Origin: Cornus controversa
Taxonomy: Eukaryota; Streptophyta; Magnoliopsida; Cornales; Cornaceae
Assembly: GCA_026545225.1 (NCBI GenBank)
Contig: CM048853.1
Coordinates: 15,254,755-15,318,754, forward strand
Length of the DNA stretch: 64,000 bases
Reading direction: 5' to 3'
Below are positions 35,794-48,158 of the stretch, piece by piece (position 1 is the stretch's first letter; the number at the start of each line of letters is the position of its first letter). The translations under genes and the position numbers were made by a program. The notes under the pieces were generated by a model. The model searched no databases and had not been told where the DNA came from. It saw only the letters and a list, made by a program, of their open reading frames with translations.

Positions 35794-35998
35794 CTAGAGC
35801 TTAGGGCAGTTATGGATTTCTAGAGTTATAAGAGAGGAGAGGTGTTGAAGGCCCTTGTGGTTCAGTGATTTCAGATTTGGAAGGTTCCAGATAAGAAGTT
35901 TGGTAACTGCAGCGGGCAATAGCCACTCCTCCGGAAATGACTCCAACTCTTCTTCTTCATATTGACCAGTGATATAGAATTGTTCAAGAGATGGGAGT
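35794..35998 (-). pseudogene. NBS-LRR resistance gene LRR fragment, truncated by a Tat LTR
   Basis: On the minus strand it reads LPSLEQFYITGQYEEEELES, FPEEWLLPAAVTKLLIWNLP and NLKSLNHKGLQHLSSLITLE, then IHNCPKL. This is typical of C-terminal LRRs in plant CNL immune receptors, which detect pathogen effectors in the cell. The frame starts inside the adjoining Tat LTR (35999), so the upstream part of the gene is cut off. It ends soon after CPKL at 35794. No NB-ARC domain is in the window. It is a gene relic and the second member of a small duplicated set with 30945-31110. Confidence 0.8.
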
Positions 35999-36329
35999 TG
36001 TAGGTATAGAAAAATGGTCACTACACTTCAAGAAGAATTTTCCTATATCCCCTTATTCCTTGTACACTACTCATTTAAATAGCTTTTTGAATACATAGAT
36101 TGTGTCTGTGATTGTTCCATTCTCCTTGGAATTTTCCTTGAATTCATGAATTGTTGCCCTCATTTATTACATGATTTATGGCATCATATTCTGTAATTGA
36201 GTGTGGATTTGATTGTCCTTTGTCATTTTGTGGAGGATGACTTGGAGGGTGGTGACGTGGCTATCTAGTATTATCCGAGCTGGCGAATCCACGTGTCATT
36301 CTTTGATAGGATAGTTTTCTTATACCACA
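35999..36329 (-). repeat. G2: Tat-lineage LTR (331 bp), minus strand, 3' LTR
   Basis: On the minus strand the LTR starts TGTGGTATAAG at 36329, directly after a polypurine-like AAAAGGGATTTTAGGGGCAAAG region (36351-36330), and ends CTATACCTACA at 35999. It matches the split LTR of G1. The polypurine tract makes it the 3' LTR of an element whose body lies to the right and was broken by E. Confidence 0.75.
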
Positions 36330-36360
36330 CTTTGCCCCTAAAATCCCTTTTCGAATCTGA

Positions 36361-36899
36361 TTGGGTTTGAAGGGGGGTTTTACCATGGCAAACGGTTCGC
36401 TTAGTTGTGCTTTGGGTTTCGTGTTTACGGCTACCGCCGAAACGTCATTTCTTCATAAATGCTGGTTATCTCTTCATTTTTTAAGTATCGCCAATTGTGT
36501 TGAGGTTCTGCACATTCAGGACGAGTCTGAACTTTTCATCACTTCTCTTCTCATTTTTCCGTTAAGGTTAGTATTCATTCTCATTCTTTTCTTATATTCG
36601 ATTATGAATAGGATGAAAAGGGTAGAAATTGTTGACGAGTTTGGCCCAGCGGTTACTTATCAGTCTATTGATGAGTTTTTAGAAGAGGATGAAGGTGTTA
36701 TGAGTCCCCCTTGGAGTCTTTCCACTCAGCCTGGTCCAGTTGTTGTTCCTCTCTCAGGACAAACAGTTTCTTCAGAACAAGACCCCTCAGATTCTGAAGT
36801 AGATGATGTCGATCAAGACCTAATCAGGACTCCTATGGATTTAGGGAAACTTCGTATAGACTATGAGATCCCGGCGGATGTCATCCTAAGGAATTATCC
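36361..36899 (+). pseudogene. Antisense ORF of Tat element G2, truncated by element E
   Basis: A frame on the plus strand, opposite to the orientation of G2, open from 36361 with a likely start at ATG 36607 or 36601 (MNRMKRVEIVDEFGP). It is acidic in the middle (EEDEGVMSPP, DPSDSEVDDVDQD) and ends LRIDYEIPADVILRNYP where element E begins. From general knowledge, IP..V.LR.P phrases open the 'putative gypsy type transposon' domain, and Tat elements are known to carry antisense extra ORFs between integrase and the 3' LTR. The function is unknown, and the C-terminal part would lie beyond E, outside the window. Confidence 0.5.
36895..36899. other. Expected target-site duplication of element E (TATCC)
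   Basis: These are the five bases before E's 5' LTR. The partner copy is outside the window and cannot be checked. Confidence 0.45.
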
Positions 36900-38263
36900 T
36901 GATAAGCGTTAAATGTTACACATTTATGCCTTCTTAATTGCATATGTTGATTCCGTATTTATGTTTACTTTGGTATTTTCATGTTATTTTTGTGTTTATG
37001 TTTTATATTAGGTTTTGTCCCAAAGAAGGGCGATGTTTCCGATCAAGTGCTGAGGAAGTGAAGAAATCAAGAAGAATTCATCAAGACATGTCGCACAATC
37101 GAGATGATGATTTCGTACAATCGAAATCTCGATTGTGCGAAACCTCAATTTCACACAATCGAAATTCTGCAGACTGCAAGTTGCCCACTTGTCCACTTGT
37201 CTTGCCACTTGCTTCCAAGAATGACCTTTGCACATCCATTTTGAGTATTTTCTGACTTCAAAGAGCCATGTGAGGGGAATATAAATATATTAGGTGAACT
37301 ATATAGATATATATGCAAGGTGGGACCTAAGGACACAAGGGAATGGACATATATCCATGATTTTAGGAAAGAAAAGGGGGAGGAGAACAACTTTCGGGAG
37401 GAGAGAAGAAGAGTTGAACCAGACCCTTGGAGCTTCATATCTCTGGCCATGGAGGATTGCAAGTCTCTAATGATCAACTAACTTTCCATCTAGGGTGTGG
37501 TTGAAACCCCTAGCCATGTAACTTGTGCTTTTTGTAACTATTTTGGAATCTATATGTATATGTTGATTACTTAGCCTAGTGTTTTGTATAATACTTGTAA
37601 ACTTCTTCAATATATTAATTTGATTTTATTTCTTCCTCTTGTCTTAGAGTAGAAATGCTTTATTTTGAATGCTCAACATTTACAACTTTCACAAAAAGTG
37701 TAAATGATGGCTTTGTAATGGTGTTTAATGGAATGTGATATTTCTTGCTTATATAGCCCATGCTAAGATAGGGTAGTTCGGACACACGTAGGTACATTTA
37801 GAAGGTATGATAAGTAGATAGATTGAAAGACTATGCTTATTAAAGATGGGTTATGTGTAGTTATAAATCACATGTATCTTTTGATATGTCATTGTAGGTC
37901 ACAAGCCTAATGAGATTGTGTTGCATATACTTGTAGAAGATCCCATTAGCTACATAAATGAACATGTCAAATGGCTAGAGGTGGAAACCACCCCTAGTTT
38001 TCTCTCTCTCAACTTTACAAATTGTTTTAAAATTTAATGTTTTTACATTCGACAAAGTAGTGTTAGACTCAAACTAAAACTCTATTTTTAGGATTAAATT
38101 GGAAATTCTCTCTTAGTAATGCGATTCAACCAAACTCCTTGTCGGATCGATACCCTCTATAAAGAACCATATCTACAAAGATTCATTCTCTTGCGAGTGG
38201 TTTAAATTATATTTTGATAGGCAATAGTAAGTTATAAAAATAAAGACATATTTGGCCACATCA
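36900..38263 (+). repeat. Element E 5' LTR
   Basis: 1364 bp, from TGATAAGCGTTAAATG to GGCCACATCA. It contains an inverted-repeat cluster at 37090-37165. Confidence 0.88.
37090..37165. repeat. Inverted-repeat cluster in E LTR (TCGATTGTGCGA type)
   Basis: There are about four alternating copies of CACAATCGA and TCGATTGTG with TTTCG/CGAAA arms. The cluster is followed by a GCAGACTGCAAG then CCACTTG phrase that also follows the cluster in the LTR of D, where the core motif is different. Confidence 0.8.
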
Positions 38264-38269
38264 AAATTT

Positions 38270-38287
38270 TGGCGCCGTTGCTGGGGA
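38270..38287 (+). promoter_or_regulatory. Primer binding site of E, tRNA-Asp type with one change
   Basis: TGGCGCCGTTGCTGGGGA has one substitution relative to the copies in A, C and D. Confidence 0.88.
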
Positions 38288-38540
38288 GTACGGTGTAATT
38301 GTCGCCATTAAGGGATTAAGTCTAATTTAATTCTTAGTCTAGAAAGTTATTTATTCTATCCTTTTTGCATATATTTTATTCTTATCTCTCAAATTGTTTA
38401 ATTTTAGGTATATCTCACACCGTGTAGCTCGAGATTAAAGCTTGGACTTTTTGTGAGTATATAGCCTAAAAGTTGTGCATTTGATTGAATTTTATTTGTT
38501 CTTGTATATATTTATTTAATTTGTGTTTTCCTATTGATGC

Positions 38541-41500
38541 ATGCTAGGTAGACGGTCATTATCACTCCCTTTGCTTCCATGTAACATTGAACTTGAAAGA
38601 ACACTTACACAACGTAGAGGAACCTCTAGGGACCCTCTTTTGCCTAGGACTGAAAACATCGATCCAAACAATGTACAACCCCCCGGTCTACCACCATATA
38701 ACCCTTTTTAAGGGGAGGTTCTTAGGGATTTTTATCTTCCTACTACATATGCTTCGCCATCATGCATTCAATTTCCAAATATTGCTGCGAATCATTTTGA
38801 AATTAAGTCCTCCACCATCAACCTTCTTAGTTATTTTCATGGACTTCCAAACGAAGACCCATACAAGCATCTAGATGACTTCCTTGAAATTTGTTCAACC
38901 CTCCGGTTGCAAAATTTCTCAGAAGATGACTTGAGGCTTCAGTTATTTTCATTTTCCCTCAAAGATAAGGCCAAATATTGGTTTAACTCTTTATAACCTA
39001 ATTCCATCCGTTCGTGAGGGGAAATGCACCAGGCATTCCTAAAAAAATACCCGATGGGAAAGACAAGTGATACTCGGCGACCAATCACCGGATTCACTCA
39101 ACTTGACCAAGAACAATTCCATGAGACATGGGAAAGACTGAAAGAACTTTTAAGGTCATGTCCACACCATGCTGTCCCAAAATGGCAGCTAGTGCAAAGT
39201 TTCTATGATGGGTTGAGTGATCAACATAGACAAATGGTAGATTCCTCTTGTGGAGGGACATTCCTTCTTAAGAGTCCAGATGAGGCATGGAGACTCTTTG
39301 AGAGCCTAAGTGAGAATTCATCTCAACGCTCTTCTTCTCGAAAGGGTAAAAACATCCAATCTAGTAAGGGAGTGTTTGAATTATCAAGGTCAGATGAGGT
39401 TGTCATGCAAGTAGATGCCCTTACTCAAAAAATTGACCAACTCATGAAGAGTGGGTTGGCTATTTCTAGCCAACCTGTTTCAAATCAGGATGGGTGTTTG
39501 TTTTGCTATAGGACTTCACATTATGTGTGAGATTGTCCTATGGCCGGTTGATCCCCCGATTATGCTCAAGAACAAGCGAATGTCGTGTACTCTAAACCAA
39601 TAAATGATCCATACTCGAATACATACAATCTTGGGTACAAGAATCATCCTGCATTCTCTTGGAAATCTCAGGAACCAAGTCCATCTTTTTAAGGGCAACA
39701 TTCTTACAATTCCCAATCTCAACAGCCTCAATATAGGCCGAATCCTCAACCGTACCATCAAAAATCTAATTACCAAATTCCTCCACCACCTCCTCCGAGA
39801 AGCCAAGGCTTTGAAGAAAGAGTGCTAAGCAGTCTTGAGGCTAACACCCACTTATTGCAGTCCCATTCTCAATCAATTGCTAGGCTTGAAGCCAATGCTC
39901 AATTTATGGCCAGGCTAGAAGCTCAAATAGGGCAACTAGCTAATGCCTTGAATAAAAGGGAGGAAGGAAAGTTACCAAGTCAACCGGTGGCAAATCCTAA
40001 GGGTGTTCATGTGATTGATGATCCTTCATCTTCATCTTATGATGCTCCTCCTGAGCAGGTGCAATCAATCATCGCCCTAAGGAGTGGTAATGTCATAAAC
40101 TCCAAAGTTGAGCAAGAAAAAGAGGAAACCATTGAGCATCCTAAAAATCCAAAAGATTCCCTCATAAATCCAAATGTGAACAAAATCTCTAAAAATCCAA
40201 AGGAAAAAGCAACTGAAGATGCTTCATCACCTACTCCAAAATGTGACACATCATTTGAGCCTCCAGTTCCCTTTCCTCAAAGATTGAAGGAACGTTCTCA
40301 TTTTGGGAAGCAATGAGAGAAAATCCAGGACATGATGGAAATTTTTAAACAAGTGAAAATCAGTCTCCCTCTCGTTAATGCTATTAAGCAAATTCCCTCC
40401 TATGCTAAATACTTGAAGGATTTATGCACTCAAAAGCGTAAATCCAGGACCAATGTTCCTAGGAAAGTCCTTTTAACCAAGCAAGTGAGTTTCATTTTTT
40501 AGCACCAAGCCCCTCCTAAATTCAAAGATTCGGGTGCCCCAACTATCTTGTGTACCATTGGTAACCACGAATTTGAAAAGGCACTTCTTGATCTAGGGGC
40601 TAGTGTCAACTTGCTTCCCTTTTCAATATACAAGCAATTAGGTTTGGGGGAACTTAAGCCCACCACAATAGTGTTGCAACTCACCGACCGATCGGTGAAG
40701 CAACCACGTGGCATCGTTGAAGATGTGATCATTCAAGTGGATAAGTTTTATTTTCCAGTGGATTTCATAATCCTTGATACAGAACCTGTCCAAAATCCTA
40801 CTCGACATATTCCAATCATTCTAGGTCGTCCATTTCTAGCTACGGCAAATGCTTGCGTTAATTGCCGCACTAGAGTAATGGATATCTCTTTCAGGAATAT
40901 GAAAGTTCGATTGGACATCTTCAGTGCTTCTCACCACCCATCCAATAACGAAAGTGAATGCTTTTGCGCTGATGTGTTGGAAGATCTAGTTCAAGAAGCA
41001 CTACCCTCCATTATTTCAAAGGATCCTCTCGAGGTGTGCTTAAGCCACTTCAACTGTGATGACTATGACATTGAGCAATCTATAAGTGAAGTCAATTCAT
41101 TGCTTGATGCCACGACTATCATGAATTCCCCTAAATGGAGAGCACCGAGAGAACCTTTGCCACATTTGTCAAATGTTTCCCAAACTCCTTCTCTAGTATC
41201 CCCACCACAGCTTAAGCTTAAGCCTCTTCCAGCTACTCTCAAGTATATTTTTTTAGGCTGCAATAAGACCCTCCTAGTCATCATTGCCTCCAATCTCACT
41301 AATGAACAAGAGAGGGAACTTCTCAAAGTGCTAGAAGAGCACAAGGAAGCTATAGGATGGAGTGTTGCTGATCTAAAGGGAATAGATCCTTCCATATGTA
41401 TGCACCGCATACACTTGGAAAAAGATGCAAAGACCTCATGAGAGGCACAACGTTGATTAAATCCAAATATGAAAGATGTTGTAATGAAGGAGATTGTGAA

Positions 41501-44123
41501 ATTACTAGATGCGGGAATCATTTACCCCATCTCAGATAGCAAGGGGTTAGCCCTACTCAAGTGGTACCCAAGAAATCAGGCATCACTGTGCAACCAAATG
41601 ACAAGGGTAAGTTAATTCCTCAGCGCACCACCACAGGATGGAGAGTGTGCATAGACTACAGGAAACTCAGCCTAGCAACTAGGAAAGATCATTTTTCACT
41701 CCTATTCATTGATCAAATCCTAGAGAGGCTAGCAGGCCAAAGTTTCTTTTATTTTCTAGATGGATATTTTGGATACAATCAAGTGGCTATAGACCTGAGA
41801 GACCAAGAGAAAACCACTTTCACATGTCCATTCGGTACATTCGCTTATAGACGCATGTCTTTTGGGTTATGCAGTGCACCTGTAACTTTTCAAAGGTGTA
41901 TGGTGTCTATCTTTTCTGACATGGTGGAAAAAATTTTGGAAGTATTCATGGATCATTTTTTTGCCTTTGGACCTTCATTCGAATCTTGCCTCCATAATCT
42001 ATCCCGTGTTCTTACACGATGTCAAGAGACAAATCTCATCCTCAGTTGGGAAAAGAGTCATTTCATGGTTCAAGAAGGCATAGTCCTAGGGCATATTGTG
42101 TCCAAGAGAGGAATAGAAGTTGACAAAAGCCAAGGTTGAACTTATTTCCAAACTTCCTCCACCATCAACGGTGAGAGAAATTCGTTCATTCCTTGGGCAT
42201 GCAGGTTTTTACCGTCGCTTCATCAAGGATTTTAGCAAGATCTCTCGACCATTGTGTCGCCTTCTTGAAAAAGAGTCTTGCTTTACCTTTGATGCAGTAT
42301 GCCTTGAAGCTTTTGAGAAGCTGCGCGCGTTGCTTACACAAGCTCCAATACTCATTCCTCCAAATTGGGCTCTCCCATTTGAGGTGATGTGTGATGCGTC
42401 CGATTATGCAATGGGTGCAGTTTTAGGGCAACGTGTGGATAAATTGCCTCATGCAATCTATTATGCAAGCAAAACCCTTTCTGAAGCTCAAATAAATTAT
42501 ACCACAACAGAAAAGGAATTACTTGCTGTGGTGTATGCCCTAGACAAAATTTGAGCTTATCTCTTAGGTTCAAAGGTCATTATCTATTCTGATCATGCTG
42601 CCCTCCGGCATCTTTTGGCAAAGAAAGACACCAAACCCCAACTGATCCAATGGATACTCTTGTTACAAGAGTTTAATTTTGAGATTAGAGATAAAAAGGG
42701 AACAGAAAATGTGGTGGTAGATCACCTCTTTAGGATTGTCATTGAGACTCTAAATGATCCACTCCCAGTTTGTGAATCCTTTCCTGATGAGCAACTTTTT
42801 GTAGTCTCTTAAGAGAGCACTCCTTGGTATGCGGACATTGTCAATTTTTTGGCAACAGGCAAAATTCCATCCTCTTGGACCAAGCAAGAGAAGAATCGTT
42901 TTTTCTCCCAATCTAGATCATATTATTGGGACGATCCTCAACTCTTCAAATATTACCCCGACCAGTTAATTCAGAAATGTGTCCCCGACATTGAATTCCA
43001 AAGCATTTTAAAATTGTTATACGCTTACTTGTGGAGGACATTTTAATGCAAAGAAAACCGTAGCAAAAATCCTTCAATGCGGGTTTTTCTGGCCAACACT
43101 TCATCGGGACGCATATTCATTCTGCCGCTCTTGTGAGCGATGCCAACACCTCGGTGCAATGTCCCGCAAAGACATGATGCCTCTCAACCCCATTCTTATT
43201 GTTGAGATATTTGATGTATGGGGCATCGATTTCATGGGACCCTTCCCATGATCCTTTGGTCATGAGTACATACTTGTGGCGGTGGACTACGTATCTAAAT
43301 GGATAGAGGCTATGGCTACCAAGTCCAATGATCACACAGTCATGGTCAAGTTTATACAAGCTAATATATTTAGTTGATTTGGCACGCCACAAGCCCTCAT
43401 TAGTGATGGAGGTAAGCATTTCTGTAATCAGTTCCTCCGAACCCTTCTCACCAAATACTCCGTCACACATAAATTAGCCACCCCTTACCATCCTCAAACC
43501 AGTGGACAAGTGGAAGTATCCAATAGGGAAATAAAGAATATTCTTGAAAAGATAGTTCGGCCTGACCGAAAAGATTGGTCATTACGCTTAAATGATGCAC
43601 TATGGGCCTACCGAACTGCGCATAAAACTCCCATTGGAATGTCACCTTACCGGTTGGTATATGGAAAAGCTTGCCATCTTTTGGTGGAATTAAAGCACAA
43701 GGCTATGTGGGCCACTAAAGCGTTCAACTTTGACATGAAATTAGCCAGCTCAAATCGAAGGGTTCAAGTTAATGAATTGGAAGAATTGCGACATGTGCGT
43801 ATAAAAATGCTAAAATCTACAAGGAAAGATCTAAGGCCTTTCATGATCGCAATATTCGAGTCAAAATATTTTCTTTGGGACAGAAGGTATGGTTGTACAA
43901 TTCACGGCTCCGTTTGTTCCCTAAAAAGCTCCGCTCCTATTGGGATGGCCCATTTCTGGTACATTCTGTTGCTCCTCATGGAGCGGTAAAATTAAAAGAC
44001 CCTAAGGAAGGCACATTTTTCAAAGTCAATAGACAACGGTTAAAACCATGTGTGGATGACCAAGCTAGAATGGAGTATGTGGATGTCGTCAATTTGACGG
44101 ATCCCATCTATGTTGACTCGTAA
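38541..44123 (+). pseudogene. E gag-pol pseudogene with RT, RNase H and integrase
   Basis: Starts ATGCTAGGTAGACGG like D and ends LTDPIYVDS. Gag lies at about 38541-40480, with stops near 38709, 38994, 39017, 39527 and 39549. Protease (LLDLGAS) is near 40580. A linker (EALPSI, SVADLKGIDPS) is followed by a frame change near 41450-41560. RT has WRVCIDYRKLSLATRKDHFS and a box reading FMDH (about 41945-41956), where an Asp pair is expected. RNase H has CDASDYAMGAVLGQ at about 42380-42430. The pre-integrase phrase STPWYADIV is near 42820. Integrase has a damaged zinc finger, [13 protein letters not shown] with a following stop, then SDGGKHF and [11 protein letters not shown]. At least ten stops or frame changes in total. 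It defines what A, C and D have lost. Confidence 0.88.
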
Positions 44124-44284
44124 AGCTAATTCAAGCGTCACGCCATAGACGTACAATTTGGCACGACCATGGTAGCTATCATACATCCATGAAGTCCCTC
44201 TAATCCAAATCAAATGTGTATCTAAGTGCTGTAAACTAGAGTCGGATAGGTATCAAATAAAGTAGAATCAAAAATTCTGCAATC

Positions 44285-44545
44285 ATCATTTCGATCGTGC
44301 GAAATAGACATTTCGCAAAATCGAAATTTCGATTGTGCGAAATCCACATTTCGCACAATCGAATTTGGAGGAAAATTTGAGAAACTCTGCAGAGTGCAAA
44401 GTCCCGAGAGGTGAGTTCCATCGATACCATTTCAATAGCAATTCGATCAATCAAAATTTTGATTGTGCAAAATGTGGATTTCGCACAATCGAGATCTCGA
44501 TTGTGCAAAATGTGGATTTCGCACAATCGAAAAAGGCACGCGGAT
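44285..44545. repeat. Inverted-repeat array upstream of E second ORF (TCGATTGTGCGA type)
   Basis: There are about eight copies of ATTTCGATTGTGCGAAA or its complement in two groups (44287-44367 and 44454-44532). Between the groups lies a CAAAGTCCCGAGAGGTG phrase, also present inside the array of D. The array ends with GCACGCGGATTGCAC; D has GCACGCGGAGCCTGCAC at the same place. The motif matches the one in E's own LTR. Confidence 0.85.
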
Positions 44546-45021
44546 TGCACATGCGCGAACTTATAAATTTCAAACCTGACCCTTCACCTTCATTTCTCCT
44601 TACTCCTCGCAACCCATGCACTCCTCCCCTCCGTCTGAACACCCACCACCATCATCTTCTAATCTTCCCTTCTCACTCAACTGAGAACATCCATCATCTG
44701 ACTAGGATCGGCTTCCTTGGACTGTTCGCGTGGCTTAGAGCTTTCATCTCGGGTAAGTTACATTTGTGCTATTTTTTAGACATTATCTACCTTTTGAATT
44801 GGATTGCATGATGTTAGGTTTGAATAGAGTGATTGTTAAGCAACTTTGTGGGCGATTTTATGGGCATATGGTTAGAGTGGACGTTTAGAATAGTTTTAGG
44901 GTGAGAAGAGTTCATGTTCTTTATGGATAGGGATACGATGTTTTGAGTGTATTCTTGGATTGCATATTTTGATGCCAGGTCTTAGAATAGATTTTGTGTA
45001 AATTGCAAGTAGTCACGGGAT

Positions 45022-46243
45022 ATGGCTCGTGTGAAGAACCCCGGTATCCAAATTTGAGATGTCCCAGGTAGAGCTTGGCGCACTCGGGGATTTCATCCCG
45101 AGCATATTTTTGACCCCGCAGAGTTTGAGAGGCGTCGGGACACAGCATGGGCTGTGGCGTCGCCGACTTGATAGACTGCTCCAGCCGCCATCCGACGCTG
45201 CATATAGTAGGCTGGTGTAGGTCTTCTACGAGCACATGACCTACTTATGCACCATGCCCGGTACTCTCTAGACTGTGGTGGGTGGGACCATGATCACCAT
45301 CACGATGAGCCGGATAGTGTAGCTCATAGGCTGCCCACACTTACAGCCTCCGGATATGGTCGGTCAGGATGGCCGTCCGTTCTTCAGGGAGTCCCTTCTG
45401 GCAGACACCACCGTCTTCTCCATGGTCATAGATATGTGCAATGGGGAGTTTACCACCCCTAATCAGAATTGCACAAGCAAATCCATGTGCCCGACGGACT
45501 TATGGTTCTTGGACACCGTCCTTATCAAGAACGCATGTCCTCTAGGACATGTGGCGGAGAGACGGGGTGATCTTCTTCGCTACTTATATGCAGCTCACAC
45601 TGGCACTTGGTTTTTTGTCCCATCTCTCATTTGGGGGCAGATGTATAAAGTGTGGGATGCTCTCGTCCGAAAGACGAACAAGCGAGTAACTACTTGGCAG
45701 CTACCGTTGCCCTACTTGGTCACGACCTTTCTGTGGGAGGCCAATATCCCTATCAGTTCTACGGATATCTAGATCAGACTGTCGCCCCATTTCCAACACA
45801 CTCAGTGGGTCCAGGTCCGTAGGCATCTGGAGCGCTAGCAGCGCCAGGGGTAGGAGCATGAGGACATGGACATGGATGATCCCCTTGCATTGGTAGAGGA
45901 GGATGAGCCTATAAAGGGTGAGCCCTCGGATGAGGATGAGGAGGAGGAAGATTCGGCCGGTTTGAGCCATAAGCAGTTTGATATACTGGCCACTAGATAC
46001 TCCTGCTTGGCGGCAGATGTAAAGAGGCTGCAGCAGGGTTTTGACGAGCACCTCCGTCTGACTCAGAGCCAGATGGCTGCCATGCGAGGGGATATTACAT
46101 CTCTAACTCAGGGTCAGAGAACATTGCTTGATGAGTTCAGGTCATTGCGATAGGACCTCCAGACTCTGTTGCACGGCCCGACCGCCGCTTCAACTTCTGC
46201 ACCACCCACCGAGCCCCCTCCACCACCACCCACCCTGGATTAG
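45022..46243 (+). pseudogene. E second ORF in env position, broken
   Basis: Starts MARVKNPG like D (MARVKNAAG) and has EFERRRDT, then after stops and frame changes DTVLIKNACPLGHVAERRGD and a HTGTWFFVPSLIWGQM phrase. An acidic stretch (EDEEEEDSAG), a heptad-rich segment (RLQQGFDEHLRLTQSQMAAM) and a proline-rich end (PPTEPPPPPP) follow. It is the same family as the second ORFs of A, C and D. It contains about 200 bp (45150-45380) that D has lost. Stops occur near 45055, 45168, 45770 and 46151. Confidence 0.78.
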
Positions 46244-46509
46244 TTTAGCCATTTTCTATTTTTATTTTCAGTTTTAGTTTTGTATTTCTTTTCAGTAGGC
46301 CATGTAGGCCATGTCTTCGGATCTTTTTATGTATTCCATCATTTCCCTTTGTACTGAGCATGTTTTGCGTATCTATGGAATATATTTTTGTTTTCATTAT
46401 ACTTTTTATTCACTGTAGTTCTTTTACATTTGGCATCGCCACCGCTATCTCCAATGCTCTGACTATGTATGTAGTACCAATTTAACACTTGGCATATGCA
46501 CGATACAGT
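46244..46509 (+). other. E 3' non-coding region up to insertion of C
   Basis: Matches the 3' region of D (GACTATGTATGTAGTACCA at about 46465, compare 56870) and stops where C begins. No gene. Confidence 0.7.
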
Positions 46510-48013
46510 TGATAGGCGTTGAATGTTACGCATTCTAGCCTCTTAACTTATGTATTTTTTTCTCTTAGTGATAGAGTATTTTGTGATTTTACTTTGTTTT
46601 AGTGTTTTCTGTAGTTTCAGGGCCTTAATGATTATTTCAGTTAAAACCGTGCTTTTGGGTTTTTAAAGAAGACATCCAAGATGGTGAGATGAAGCCTACA
46701 TCAAGGAGATTCACTCAACCATTTATTTCAACTCAAATCAGCCCAAGAAAGAGATCCAAGAGAATTACAGCTGCTTAAGAAGGTTTCGGGCCTGAAGCCC
46801 AAATCTGCGCATAATACAGTTTTAATCCCGTTTTGGAAAACGGACCAGAAGTCTTATTTCCGAGCCTCAAATCGACATTATTTTTGCAAAGGGTTGAACG
46901 AAATTTGATTCTGCACACTTTTGTATTTCACAAAAATTCCATAAATCGGACTTCTAGTGGGTCAAAAGTCGGGCCGAAGTCAGCAGGAAAATCCCACCTG
47001 ATTAGTGCTGCGGGAAACCCTAATTAATTCCTAATTGGATTAGGACTTTGGTGTATTCTCTTGGGGAATAAAGTGAAGACTTGGGGGCTGACGAGAGAGA
47101 GCTTACACAGAGATTGGAGAGTCTGAGAGGGCTGAAGAGAACAGAAACATATTGCAGAGCCATTGGAGAACGAAGTCATACGCGTAATTCAGAAAGATGA
47201 TGTCTTCTTCCTCAACAGTTGAAGCTTCTTCTTCTACCATGAGCGGCTAGTTCATCCACTAGAGTTTTAATGTAGCCCTAACAAAGCATCAATGGTTTGA
47301 TTGTTTTAATTATTGGGGACCTTTATATACATGCATAGATTGTGTAATTGTGAGGATTCTTATCAAGGAATTGAGCAATAAAAGTCTTGTAAATTCAATC
47401 TCAATGATTTCTTATCTTGTCTTAGATATTTAGTTGTTGTTATTGAACTCAATCTCTTTTGTTTTCTGTGATCATGAGAGAGATTATTACACAATGGTAA
47501 TCACTGAATATATTGTTATGAGCTTTGATGGATTATGCCTAGAGAAGATGAACCATACTGCACCCTAGATTAGAGTAGTTAGGCAGATGGCCCATGCCAA
47601 TCGAAGATAGTCCATGGCTTAGCCTTAATCATATGTTATCTTCTTGACGGATGAAGGTGAGCTTGTAGCCACCGACACCACTTATGCATGATGTAATCCC
47701 CCTATAGTTGATTCAATTGACCATTGATTGTGGAGTTAGTGGTGAAGTTAAACACCCTAGGTTTCTCTCCTATTATCTTCACTATCTTGTTTACTTTGAT
47801 TTATTTTATTTTATCTTTTTAATTAGTTTAAAAATCAGAATTCTTTTCTTATAAATTTAATTAGAATTAGTTCTGTGTTCCAACTCAGCAGAACATAATC
47901 CCTGAGGTACGATGCCCCTTTCGATAGCCCTATTCTGCAAGGAATTCGTTCTATTGCGAAGTGTGGAAATTTTTAATTGATATACTTTTTGAGTCACACT
48001 CACACACGAATCA
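46510..48013 (+). repeat. Element C 5' LTR
   Basis: 1504 bp and closely similar to the A LTRs, with a few small indels and more substitutions than separate the two A LTRs from each other. The 3' copy is outside the window. Confidence 0.9.
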
Positions 48014-48018
48014 ATTTT

Positions 48019-48036
48019 TGGCGCCGTTGCCGGGGA
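48019..48036 (+). promoter_or_regulatory. Primer binding site of C, tRNA-Asp type
   Basis: TGGCGCCGTTGCCGGGGA lies 5 bp after the LTR end, identical to A and D. Confidence 0.92.
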
Positions 48037-48158
48037 TTATCTATTTGATTGATTGGATTTTACAGAATTAGTTTTAATTGGATTTTTAGTTTAGGAAATT
48101 TTTATATTTTATTTTTAATTTTGTTTTTGTTTTCTTTTCAGGTGCTTTCGGTAAATAT

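Larger units (their letters stand above)
36900..46509 (+). mobile_element. Element E: old Athila-like element with a decayed full gag-pol, 3' part outside window
   Basis: LTR 36900-38263, tRNA-Asp type primer site, degenerate gag, protease, RT, RNase H and integrase, an inverted-repeat array, and a degenerate second ORF. The element is interrupted at 46510 by C. Many stops and frameshifts show it is the oldest Athila-like copy here. It is the only one that still has RT and RNase H sequence. It resembles D more than A/C: both LTRs end in CCACATCA and both Gags start with MLGRRSLSLPLLPCN. Confidence 0.9.
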
